Origin: Hirschia sp964352025
GTDB taxonomy: Bacteria; Pseudomonadota; Alphaproteobacteria; Caulobacterales; Hyphomonadaceae
DNA length: 64,000 nt
Assembly: GCA_964352025.1 (NCBI GenBank)
Contig: CAYGPZ010000004.1
Span: 62,001 to 126,000, forward strand
Direction: 5' to 3'
Made by a program: the position numbers and the translations under genes. The notes below the pieces were generated by a model, which was given only the letters and a program-made list of their open reading frames with translations, was not told where the DNA came from and searched no databases. This document shows positions 45,293 to 53,824 of this stretch, one piece after another; position 1 is the first letter of the stretch, and every line of letters begins with the position of its first letter.

Positions 45293-46204
45293 ATGTCGGA
45301 TGTCGTTTCAAACCGGACTGAACCAAAAATCGATTCTGATGTAGAATGTGTTTTTAAATCTCGCGCACTTGTTGGTGAGGGACCTGTTTGGAACTGCAAA
45401 CGTCAAGTCCTGCACTGGGTCGATGTTATTGGCCCACACATCCATACATTCATACCGGAAGAAAAAACTCTATCCTCCTTCAAACTGCCGCACATTGTAA
45501 GTGCGATCCTGCCAGCTGAAAAAGATCGGCTAATCGCAATTACCGAAAAAGGCATTGGTTTCCTAAACGAGAATTCAGGTGATCTTGATTTTATTTCAAA
45601 CCCAGAATCAGCTTTGCCGGAAAACAGATTTAATGATGCTAAGACCGATTCAGAAGGACGGATCTGGGCTGGCTCTATGAACAAGTCCGTCAGTGCACCT
45701 TCGGGATCGCTCTACAGATTTGATACACCTTTCTCTGCTTCTAGAATGGATACGGGTTTTAAAGTCTCTAACGGCATGGGCTGGTGCCCAAAAAACAAAA
45801 CCATGTATTTTACCGAAACCGTTTTAGCGACAATTTTCGCTTATGATTTTGACAAAGAAACAGGTGAGATTTCGAAACGACGCGAATTTCTAAAATTTGA
45901 TGTCGAAAATGGAAAACCTGACGGCATGTGCATCGATTGTGATGGCAATCTCTGGATTGCATTCTGGGATGGTTGGCGCGTATCTGGTTACACATCCAAA
46001 GGCGAGCATATTCGCGACATCAAAATTCCTGTCCCTCGCGCCACTAGCTGCTGCTTTGGCGGCAAGGACCTGAAAACACTATATATTACGTCTGCATCTG
46101 CTGGACTATCCGAAGAGCAACTTCAAACAGCACCTCTCTCAGGTAGTTTGTTCGCAATTGATATGGAAACAGCCGGCCAACCTACCCATGAAGTAAAACT
46201 ATAG
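45293..46204 (+). CDS. SMP-30/gluconolactonase/LRE-family sugar lactonase
   Basis: A 303-residue six-bladed beta-propeller lactonase. The metal ligands are recognisable: Glu in VGEGPVW (near 29), the N/D pair in NRFNDAKTDSEGRIWAGSM, Asn in VSNGMGW, and Asp in GKPDGMCID. It hydrolyses an aldonolactone to the aldonate, the step before the dehydratase. ATG is two bases after the dehydratase stop, with GAGG seven bases upstream. No sugar dehydrogenase that would make the lactone is visible in the island, so that step must be encoded elsewhere. Confidence 0.9.
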   Translation: MSDVVSNRTEPKIDSDVECVFKSRALVGEGPVWNCKRQVLHWVDVIGPHIHTFIPEEKTLSSFKLPHIVSAILPAEKDRLIAITEKGIGFLNENSGDLDFISNPESALPENRFNDAKTDSEGRIWAGSMNKSVSAPSGSLYRFDTPFSASRMDTGFKVSNGMGWCPKNKTMYFTETVLATIFAYDFDKETGEISKRREFLKFDVENGKPDGMCIDCDGNLWIAFWDGWRVSGYTSKGEHIRDIKIPVPRATSCCFGGKDLKTLYITSASAGLSEEQLQTAPLSGSLFAIDMETAGQPTHEVKL

Positions 46205-46343
46205 GGCTTCATGTCACCGCAGCAAATTCACGATGATGAGCAACTCAAAATAGCCCGGCATGATCAGACCTCTAGGGAGATTTGATTATCCTATTCATAC
46301 CTTAAGGGCTGAGGTTGCTTACACCTAAAATGGGATACCCGTT

Positions 46344-48032
46344 ATGAGCCAGTTTGATATTATCGTCGCCGCCCTTTTTAGTATTGTGGTTCTTGCTGCT
46401 GGACTAGCTTTCGCAAAATTAAGTAGTGGCTCAGGAACGAAATCCTTTTTTGCTGGTGGCGGCGCTGTTCCATGGTGGGTTAGCGGCCTTTCCCTATATA
46501 TGAGCTTCTTTTCAGTTGGAACTTTTGTTGTCTGGGGCTCAATCGCATATACTGACGGCATGGTGTCTGTTGCCATCCAGTCCACCATGTGTCTGGCAGG
46601 TGTCATAATTGGATTTCTAATCGCACCACGCTGGAATAAAACCAATGTGATGACAGCGGCAGAATATATTGGCGATCGCCTAGGCCAAAACACCAAAACT
46701 ATCTACACATCCTTATTCCTACTCAGTTCGATTGTAGGTATGGGAGGCTGGCTCTACCCTGTTGGAAAAATTGTCGAAGTATCTACAGGCATACCTCTGG
46801 AGTGGGCAATTCTGTTTCTAGCAGGCTTTATTCTGCTCTACGCAGTTGTTGGTGGCCTATGGGCGGTACTTGTTACTGATATACTTCAGTTTGTCGTGCT
46901 GAGTGCTGCTATTATTATTGTCGTTCCGCTTGCATTTACGCAAGTTGGTGGTCTTGGCGGGTTTATAGAGCAAGCTCCAGACAGATTCTTTGACCTTACA
47001 AATTCTGAATATACGATTGGATTTATGATTGCGTTTCTGATCTCCAATGTCGTCATTATTGGTGGACATTGGGGATACGTTCAGCGTTACACAACTGTGA
47101 ATAACCCTCAATCTGCTAAAAAAGTCGCGTGGTTGTTTTCGGCGCTTTACTTATTTAGTCCGATTATCTGGATGCTACCTCCAATGATTTATCGGATCAT
47201 GGAACCTGACCTTGCCGGATTGGCGAATGAAGGAGCCTATATGCTGGTTAGTAAGGCCGTGCTACCTGCCGGCATACTTGGCCTCATGATAACCGCTATG
47301 GTGTTTGCAACCGCGAGCTCGGTAAACACAGTGTTGAATATCTCCGCCGCAGTTTTCACGAATGATATTTATAAAGCCATACGCAAGTCGGTATCAGACA
47401 AACATCTTCTCACTGTTGGCCGTATTTCTACAGCGGTTCTTGGTGTAACTGCCATAGGAAGCGCTTTTCTCGTGGAACAATTGGGAGGACTCGTGAATAT
47501 GATCCTTTCAATCTCGGCAATTATTGGTGGTTCCCTATTTATGCCGCCTATTTGGACACTCTTCTCACGTCGCCAAACAGCTTTCAGTATTCTCGTCGTT
47601 ACATTTGTATCCCTAGGAGCCAACATCGTACTGAACTTTGTGCCAGAAACCGTAATAGGCTTCTCTCTGGATAGATCATCTCAAATGATGTTTGGGGTCT
47701 TTTTCCCAATGGCTCTACTACTTGCTTTCGAGCTCTTGTATCTTCTTCAAAACAAAGAAGACCCTCGCATGCAGCACTATGATAGTGTTTACAAAACCAA
47801 ACATGATCAGAAACAGGCAAGCATAGCAGAAACATCTGAAGATCACGTCGATAACCGTGCCACGACAATTATTGGTGCCAGCATTAGCGTAGTCGGTGTT
47901 CTTATCACTGGACTAGGAATGCTCGCTGCTCATTCAAATATCTCAGTCATATCCACCGGAGTCGTGATCATACTAGCAGGTGCATTTCTTTTTATTCCAC
48001 TACTGAAGGCCAAGTCTAATTTTGATAATTAA
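46344..48032 (+). CDS. Sodium:solute symporter (SSS family), second paralogue
   Basis: A 562-residue Na+-coupled carrier with 13-14 hydrophobic segments. It carries PWWVSGLSLYMSFFSVGTFV near residue 40 and GGLWAVLVTDILQFVVLS, as in the symporter at 26687, and ends with an extra C-terminal membrane pair after a charged loop (near 490-510). It follows the lactonase by 139 bp on the same strand and probably ends the same operon. Likely substrates are galactose, galactonate or a uronate (inference from neighbours). Confidence 0.9.
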   Translation: MSQFDIIVAALFSIVVLAAGLAFAKLSSGSGTKSFFAGGGAVPWWVSGLSLYMSFFSVGTFVVWGSIAYTDGMVSVAIQSTMCLAGVIIGFLIAPRWNKTNVMTAAEYIGDRLGQNTKTIYTSLFLLSSIVGMGGWLYPVGKIVEVSTGIPLEWAILFLAGFILLYAVVGGLWAVLVTDILQFVVLSAAIIIVVPLAFTQVGGLGGFIEQAPDRFFDLTNSEYTIGFMIAFLISNVVIIGGHWGYVQRYTTVNNPQSAKKVAWLFSALYLFSPIIWMLPPMIYRIMEPDLAGLANEGAYMLVSKAVLPAGILGLMITAMVFATASSVNTVLNISAAVFTNDIYKAIRKSVSDKHLLTVGRISTAVLGVTAIGSAFLVEQLGGLVNMILSISAIIGGSLFMPPIWTLFSRRQTAFSILVVTFVSLGANIVLNFVPETVIGFSLDRSSQMMFGVFFPMALLLAFELLYLLQNKEDPRMQHYDSVYKTKHDQKQASIAETSEDHVDNRATTIIGASISVVGVLITGLGMLAAHSNISVISTGVVIILAGAFLFIPLLKAKSNFDN

Positions 48033-48172
48033 TTCAATGCATAATAGCTCTAAGGTCAGGCTTTTCTAAGTTTATATATTTAGTGTGTGTCACTGGTCGT
48101 AACGCGAGCTTCGAATAAGTTCATAGAACAAAGTGCTCTAATATTTCTATTGAAATGTATAAAATGCCGATA

Positions 48173-49819
48173 CTAGGCCCGTCGTACTTCGTCTAGGAAA
48201 TGCTCTACCTCTTGGTTCAATTTCTCGAAATTCTCAGATAATGTCTGGGCTTCGATAGAAACTTCTGATGAAGCATTACTGGCTTTCACTGATACACCAT
48301 GAGCAGATTCTAACGATGTCGAAATCGATTTGGTTTCTGAAGCAGCCAGTTTCATCTTTTGAGAAATATCCGTGTTGATGTCATATTGGTTGGACATTGC
48401 CTTAAGCACGGACGCAGATGTTTCAGATAAATCATTCACAGCTGTCTGAATATCATCCAATGATGTCGTGATTTCTATTGAAGCCAAGTCCATGGAATTG
48501 ATGACTTCAGTAATTTCTTTAGTCGAGCGGTTCGTTTCATCAGCGAGATTTTTGACTTCACTGGCAACAACGCCAAATCCTTTTCCTGCTTCTCCAGCTC
48601 TGGCGGCCTCAATAGACGCATTTAATGCCAATAATTGAGTGTTTTCAGCTATATTAGTAATTAGCCCAATTACATTTCGTACCTTTTGCGCCGCATCATT
48701 CAGAAGAACAGATTTTGAATTTGCAATATTCACCTTAGACACAGACGCTTCCACGAGCTCGTTGGATTTCTTTAGCTGAACTGAGATACGCTCAAAGGAA
48801 TGAGACATTTCTTCCGCGAGATCTGATACTGCTTTTACTTTTTGGTGAGTATGGGACGCATTTTTATTCGCTTCACTCGTATTGTTCGTACTATTAGCAA
48901 TCTGTTCTCCAACGAAATTGATGTTTGATGTCACATCTGTGGAAGTCTTATTCATTTGTGAAATGATTGCCTGAACTGTGTTCTCGAATTTATGAGTTAG
49001 TTTGTCCATTACTATCTGTTGAGCAGCTTGGGCATCTCTACGATCTTCAACACGTTTATGTTCAAGTTCTCTGGTGTGCAGCGCATTGGTTTTAAATGCT
49101 TCTAGCGCTGTGGCCATGTCTCCAATCTCATCCGCGCGTTGCTGCTGCGTAATCTCAACTTCTAGATCACCTTGCGCAAGCTGGGTCGTTGTGTGGCTTA
49201 AAAGCTTGATCGGGTTCAGTATAGATTTCATGACAAAGGTCAGACACAGCATACTAATGAATATATTCGCTGTGAGTATAACAAAGGACGCGGTAATCAT
49301 TCTGTCGAAATCTGAAAACTGCTTCTTCCCCATAGTGTTAGACTGGGCCTCAAGTGACGAGGTCACCTGTATTAAAGTCTCTTCCATGGATTTTGTGGAT
49401 GCTAAAGCAACCGCCATTGCTTTTTGTCCCGCGATTAAATCTTCATCAAAATACATATCGAGGGCTAGATAATAATTTTCAATAATAACGGGTAATTCCG
49501 CCTTTATTTGATTTTTCTCAGCGGTAGAGAGAGATGTTATTTTTTCAACGGATTTGATAAATTGAGCTTCAGCGTTTTGCATATTTTCTTCGGATTCTGC
49601 GGACAAAGAAATATTCATCTCAGTCAACCAGAACGTAAGGTTCTGAAAATCAAGCAATGCATTTTGTGAATTAGTTTTGTTTTCAGACAGTTGAATTTGG
49701 GTCTGTGCTGAACTTTTGCTCTCAAAAATGTTGAATTTCATAAAGACAAGCGAAGACACATTCGTGATGAACAGCACTGACAAAAGAACTATAAATTTCG
49801 TTTTCAAGCAAAATTTCAT
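48173..49819 (-). CDS. Methyl-accepting chemotaxis protein
   Basis: A 548-residue receptor. TM1 is near 8-28 and TM2 near 175-200; between them is a ~140-residue periplasmic, mostly helical sensor of the four-helix-bundle type. A HAMP domain follows (LNPIKLLSHTTTQLAQGDLEV), then the cytoplasmic signalling coiled coil with the conserved hairpin tip ENTQLLALNASIEAARAGE and GVVASEVKNLADETNRST. It has no C-terminal CheR-binding pentapeptide. It is divergent from the porin at 49991, with which it may share a promoter region. Confidence 0.95.
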   Translation of the reverse strand: MKFCLKTKFIVLLSVLFITNVSSLVFMKFNIFESKSSAQTQIQLSENKTNSQNALLDFQNLTFWLTEMNISLSAESEENMQNAEAQFIKSVEKITSLSTAEKNQIKAELPVIIENYYLALDMYFDEDLIAGQKAMAVALASTKSMEETLIQVTSSLEAQSNTMGKKQFSDFDRMITASFVILTANIFISMLCLTFVMKSILNPIKLLSHTTTQLAQGDLEVEITQQQRADEIGDMATALEAFKTNALHTRELEHKRVEDRRDAQAAQQIVMDKLTHKFENTVQAIISQMNKTSTDVTSNINFVGEQIANSTNNTSEANKNASHTHQKVKAVSDLAEEMSHSFERISVQLKKSNELVEASVSKVNIANSKSVLLNDAAQKVRNVIGLITNIAENTQLLALNASIEAARAGEAGKGFGVVASEVKNLADETNRSTKEITEVINSMDLASIEITTSLDDIQTAVNDLSETSASVLKAMSNQYDINTDISQKMKLAASETKSISTSLESAHGVSVKASNASSEVSIEAQTLSENFEKLNQEVEHFLDEVRRA

Positions 49820-49990
49820 TTAACAATTCCGGTACACGAAAATTTTAAGTTGATTTAACTTAAACGACTCAGGTGTTAATTTTTTATTCGCAATTTGTAA
49901 GGAATGTTTAAGGCAGAGCAATTATTTTTAAGTTCAATCTAATCTGACCCATTGCTCCGATACACATCAAAGTTGCAACAGGACAGTTCA

Positions 49991-51307
49991 ATGACGATTT
50001 TCAAATCTGGTAAAATTGGTACGGGTGCGACACTTATAGCGTCTCTATCTTTATTGCCTCTTCAAGCCCAAGCTGCGACGCCTGATGAGCTAGAAGAGAA
50101 GCTCAATAAAGCCATGAATCTCATTGAAGCACAGGCCAAGCAAATTGATGAGTTGGCTCAGGAATTGAATAGTCTCAAAAATCAAAATTTTGAATATTCT
50201 TCTATGCCCTTACCCAAACCCGACATCGCTTCCGACGACATTGATAGATTAGAAGTTCGAGTACAGGATGCCGAAGAAACACTTTATGAATTAGATGACA
50301 AAGTTGGTAGCCGTGCAGTTGTAAATGCTTTCGACGCAGGCGCACTGGATATCGGTGGGTTTATACACACGACCTACACGAATATTGAGAGCGACCAGGG
50401 TAGCGCACAAGCATTTGATACTCAAAATTTCGAGTTACTGATAAAAGCTCAAATTGATGATCATTGGTCAGCCTTTTTTGCCGGTGGTTTTCTAAGAGAA
50501 GAAGGCGACGGTAAAGTTCTAGACCCATCTGGAGTGAACCCAGAATTCAGACTTGCGAATAAAAACCCGCAAATTATTGGTTGGGTAAATTACAAGCATA
50601 GTGATTTGGTCAATGTTCAATTTGGACGCATGATTACGCCACACGGTATCATCAACCCTGAGCACTTCCCTCAAATCTTGCTAGATCCAAGACAACCGCA
50701 ATTCCTGCGCCCATTTAGCGGTGACACTGTCTTCCCGAATTTTATAACAGGAGCACAATTGCACGGTAAGAAATTTTTTGGTGATGGTGAAAACTACCTC
50801 CAATACAACTCTTACATCGCCACCGCACAATCAGACCCAGAAGCACTTCTATATGGTGGACGCGTTGGTTTCACACATGGAGCAAGTGGCGCAACATTGG
50901 GTGTGAATGCAATGACTGGGCAACGTGATGACAATGATACACAGTCCGATTATTCAATGATTGGAGCCGACCTCGTCATCGATAAAGGGGCCTTGCTCTG
51001 GAAAAATGAAGTCTTCCAAACCCAAGAAGATCAAGCTGGTTTCGACGACAGATTGGGGTGGTACACCCAACCAGCGTGGAGAATTAACGACCAATGGACG
51101 GCTTTCTATCGCTACGACTATCTTGATGATGGAAACAATTTGAATGGCGGGCCGACAACGGAAAACGTTGTAGGAATTACAGTAAAACCCGAACCTTACG
51201 TTCACTTGCGTCTAACTGGAACACAGAGAGAAATAGATAGTAACGGTACTGTTACTCAAGAACGGGAAGCTCAGATAGTTCAAGCTTCCGCGACAATCAG
51301 TTTTTAG
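49991..51307 (+). CDS. Outer-membrane porin with N-terminal coiled coil
   Basis: A 438-residue exported protein. A signal peptide ends at about residue 29 (LLPLQAQAA). Residues ~32-65 are a predicted coiled coil (DELEEKLNKAMNLIEAQAK), followed by a second short helix near 85-100. The remainder is beta-barrel-like with alternating aromatic strands, ending ASATISF with the BamA-type terminal Phe. I start at ATG 49991, with AGGA nine bases upstream; an ATG 13 codons earlier would spoil the signal peptide. It is coupled to the small binding-like protein (11-bp gap). The substrate is unknown; phosphate-starvation porins have similar partners. Confidence 0.85.
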   Translation: MTIFKSGKIGTGATLIASLSLLPLQAQAATPDELEEKLNKAMNLIEAQAKQIDELAQELNSLKNQNFEYSSMPLPKPDIASDDIDRLEVRVQDAEETLYELDDKVGSRAVVNAFDAGALDIGGFIHTTYTNIESDQGSAQAFDTQNFELLIKAQIDDHWSAFFAGGFLREEGDGKVLDPSGVNPEFRLANKNPQIIGWVNYKHSDLVNVQFGRMITPHGIINPEHFPQILLDPRQPQFLRPFSGDTVFPNFITGAQLHGKKFFGDGENYLQYNSYIATAQSDPEALLYGGRVGFTHGASGATLGVNAMTGQRDDNDTQSDYSMIGADLVIDKGALLWKNEVFQTQEDQAGFDDRLGWYTQPAWRINDQWTAFYRYDYLDDGNNLNGGPTTENVVGITVKPEPYVHLRLTGTQREIDSNGTVTQEREAQIVQASATISF

Positions 51308-51318
51308 GGATAAGTATT

Positions 51319-51753
51319 ATGAAAAAGATATTTCAAACACTTGCTCTCGTAACATTCGCCGCATTGGCTGGCCCAGTATGTGTCGCTGATCAATTTGCGG
51401 TCATCGTAAACGCTGAAAATGCAGGTGACGAACAAGAAATTAAAAATCTATTTTTGAAACGCAAAACAAGCTGGAATAACGGTGAAATTGCTGTTCCTCT
51501 GGCGCGAGAAGATGCAAGCGTTGAGCAGGCTGCTTTTAACGCAACGGTGCTAGGGTTGTCCGCATCAGAGCTGGCCGGGCATTGGCAAACTGAAAAACAG
51601 AAAACGGGTGAAACTCCTCCTAAAGCGGTCGGGTCTGAACGTATCCTATTCCGCCAAATCCAAAGGAAGAAAGGGGCTTTTGGAATCGTTCCTGTATCAT
51701 CTATTGAAATACCACCTGATGGCATAAGAGTCCTTTATACCTTTGAAAATTGA
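51319..51753 (+). CDS. Small periplasmic PstS-like substrate-binding-fold protein
   Basis: A 144-residue exported protein: signal peptide to about residue 24 (ALAGPVCVAD), then QFAVIVNAENAGDEQEIKNLFLKRKTSW, NGEIAVPLAREDAS, FNATVLGLSASELAGHW and GAFGIVPVSS. These match the single-lobe phosphate-ABC-substrate-binding-like proteins that are half the size of PstS. There is no ABC transporter nearby. ATG at 51319 follows AGGGATAAG. With the porin upstream and the chemoreceptor divergent, it may hand a ligand to the receptor (inference). Confidence 0.82.
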   Translation: MKKIFQTLALVTFAALAGPVCVADQFAVIVNAENAGDEQEIKNLFLKRKTSWNNGEIAVPLAREDASVEQAAFNATVLGLSASELAGHWQTEKQKTGETPPKAVGSERILFRQIQRKKGAFGIVPVSSIEIPPDGIRVLYTFEN

Positions 51754-51820
51754 TACCAGCCGCATCGGTATCGGATCATTACTAAATTTTTTGTTGCCAA
51801 TTGCCTGTACAGGTAAAAAA

Positions 51821-52270
51821 TCAATAATTGTATTTTTCGAGACTGCGCACGCCAATGGACGACAACTTTATAGATCTAGGATATACTTTTCTGATCGGCA
51901 CCAACTCACGAAATGTAAAACTCCGCCAAACCCATTCCAATGGACCATATTTGTAGCGTTGTAACCATACATGACTAAATGAGATTTGAACCACAGCAAC
52001 AAAGAGAAACACCAATAAACACTGCGATACACTCAGCTTTTGAATTAGTCCTAGTCCCCAATTGAAGAAAATAAAGGTGCTAATAGCTGACTGGGTCATA
52101 GACCTAGTCAAAGCAATACAACCATATGATCCACGATATCGAAATATGCCTCCATTCCTGAATGTATATGTGACTAGTATGAAGCCAGCCCCATAAAACA
52201 CCGATAGCGAAAGCGAGAAAAAGTCGAATATCCCGAACCGGTAAATCGACGCCCAAGTATCAAGCTGCAA
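51821..52270 (-). pseudogene. Remnant of a DUF418 membrane protein (C-terminal part only)
   Basis: About 150 codons whose sequence matches the end of DUF418 proteins: RGSYGCIALTRSMTQSAIST (normally G-R-x-A-L-T-N-Y-x-x-Q-S), then FNWGLGLIQKLS and the signature YKYGPLEWVWRSFTF. Full-length proteins of this family have about 350-420 residues, so the N-terminal half or more is missing. No ATG or GTG precedes the reading frame in a sensible place, and the DNA up to 52377 continues in a different frame without a clear match. Decay after a deletion next to the MFS gene is the simplest explanation. Confidence 0.75.
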
Positions 52271-52377
52271 AAGATTACAATTGCGTCAACAAGTGCCACT
52301 CCAATTGATTTGCGATACAAATTATATTTAATCTGGCTATAGACCAGCCAAATCTGGGCCGCTGCTATCGCGTCAGA

Positions 52378-53631
52378 CTAGGATGTAGATTTCAGCTTAA
52401 CCTTTTTACCGGTCTTAATCATTAGCAGTAAAACAAGGGCAGCTACACACAGGGCAATCATCAGCTGAATGCCCGAAAGGTAAGAACCAGACTCACTACT
52501 CATCTTACCAAGGAAAACGATACCCAAGACAGAAGCAAGTGTATCAACGGTCAACACTAGCCCCAAAATTTTTCCATAAGACTGGCCGTAATATAGTTCA
52601 GCAACCATGACCTGAATCATAGTGAACACACCGCTATAAGCTATCCCATACGCGAACGCATACCAATATGGCGAGACGGTCATCGCATTGAGTGCAATAA
52701 CGTACAAAATGACGTTACCCGCAATGAGCAGCAATATAGCGCCTACCATGACCATTTTTTTGTTAAAGCTGTCACTCAGGAAACCAAAAATGAGTTTTCC
52801 AATCACACCAAACAAGAATAGCGCCGACCCAACATTTGTCACGGTACTGGAATCTAATCCCAATTCTCTTTGGAAGAAAATGTCTTGATGCTGTCCAAAA
52901 CCAATTATACAGAACCAAAGAGCTCCAGTGGTAGCAAAGATTAAATATAGCTCTGGAGACCGCACGGCTTGAGACAAGGTAACACCCTCAAGACCAGATT
53001 TGCTGCTTGAAACATTGTTTTCTTCTCCATCTGGAAGCAAACCTTTTTCCGACGGGTCTGTTCGTATTATCGCCCAAGGCAAAATCATAAACACAAACGC
53101 TAGAGCAGATATCAATAATGCTGCTTTGTTCCAACCCAAGGCGTCGATAGCATCTCCAGTTACTTTATTGAAAAATGCTCCGCCCAAACTTCCTCCAACG
53201 AGAAGAATACCGATAGCCTTACCCCGGTGTTTCTTAAACCAACGCGTGAGTATATACATACTAGACGCCAACCCAGCGCCGGCAACTCCGAATGAAAACA
53301 CAATATAAATTGCCATAAAGTGAGTTAAGCTGGACATCTGGCTCATTGCGAGAAGTCCTAAAACTATTAAAGCGGCTCCAGCCAAAATAATCTTCTTTGG
53401 GTCACCTCTATCCAGCGCTGCTCCAATGAAGGGCGTTAGAAAAGCGAGGATAAAGTAAAACATCGAAATAGGCTGAGTCACCTCCGATTGTGTCCACCCA
53501 AACGTCTCAATAAGACTAGGATAGAACCTTTTAAGTGACAGAGTGACGATGCCGTTTACCGCAGCATAAATAGAACACAATGCAGCAAGGATCCACCAAC
53601 CATAAAATATTTTACTTTTAATAACAGTCAT
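52378..53631 (-). CDS. MFS transporter (monocarboxylate/oxalate-formate antiporter-like)
   Basis: A 417-residue carrier with 12 hydrophobic segments, opening KIFYGWWILAALCSIYA and continuing with the GAALDRGDPKKIILAGA loop, which is typical of the OFA/monocarboxylate MFS branch. Loop 8-9 contains GKLIFGFLSDSFNKK. It is divergent from the acyl-CoA ligase at 53825; the shared 193-bp gap contains a perfect 16-bp palindrome. It probably imports the carboxylic acid that the ligase activates. The acid is unknown. Confidence 0.9.
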   Translation of the reverse strand: MTVIKSKIFYGWWILAALCSIYAAVNGIVTLSLKRFYPSLIETFGWTQSEVTQPISMFYFILAFLTPFIGAALDRGDPKKIILAGAALIVLGLLAMSQMSSLTHFMAIYIVFSFGVAGAGLASSMYILTRWFKKHRGKAIGILLVGGSLGGAFFNKVTGDAIDALGWNKAALLISALAFVFMILPWAIIRTDPSEKGLLPDGEENNVSSSKSGLEGVTLSQAVRSPELYLIFATTGALWFCIIGFGQHQDIFFQRELGLDSSTVTNVGSALFLFGVIGKLIFGFLSDSFNKKMVMVGAILLLIAGNVILYVIALNAMTVSPYWYAFAYGIAYSGVFTMIQVMVAELYYGQSYGKILGLVLTVDTLASVLGIVFLGKMSSESGSYLSGIQLMIALCVAALVLLLMIKTGKKVKLKSTS

Positions 53632-53724
53632 TTATTTAGGTTTACCTTCTCAGACCAAAACAAAGTATTGTTCACCTGTCATATGAGCCCCAAAATGGAT
53701 ACATTGACAAGCGCCAACTTTTAA

Positions 53725-53740
53725 AATGATATATCATTTA
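53725..53740. promoter_or_regulatory. Perfect 16-bp palindrome AAATGATATATCATTT
   Basis: An uninterrupted 8+8 bp inverted repeat midway between the divergent MFS and ligase genes. The position and symmetry suit a dimeric repressor that controls both. No regulator gene is adjacent, so the protein must be encoded elsewhere. Confidence 0.55.
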
Positions 53741-53824
53741 ACGCACAATAATAACAACAGAGCAAGTATCACGTAATTTATCGCTCTGTATGTTTGGCGC
53801 TAAAGATCAAAGTTAGGGCAGGAA

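Noticed and set aside
51390..51725. A 111-codon minus-strand frame opposite the PstS-like gene
   Set aside because: The plus-strand gene has a signal peptide, ribosome site and family match; the opposite frame has none.
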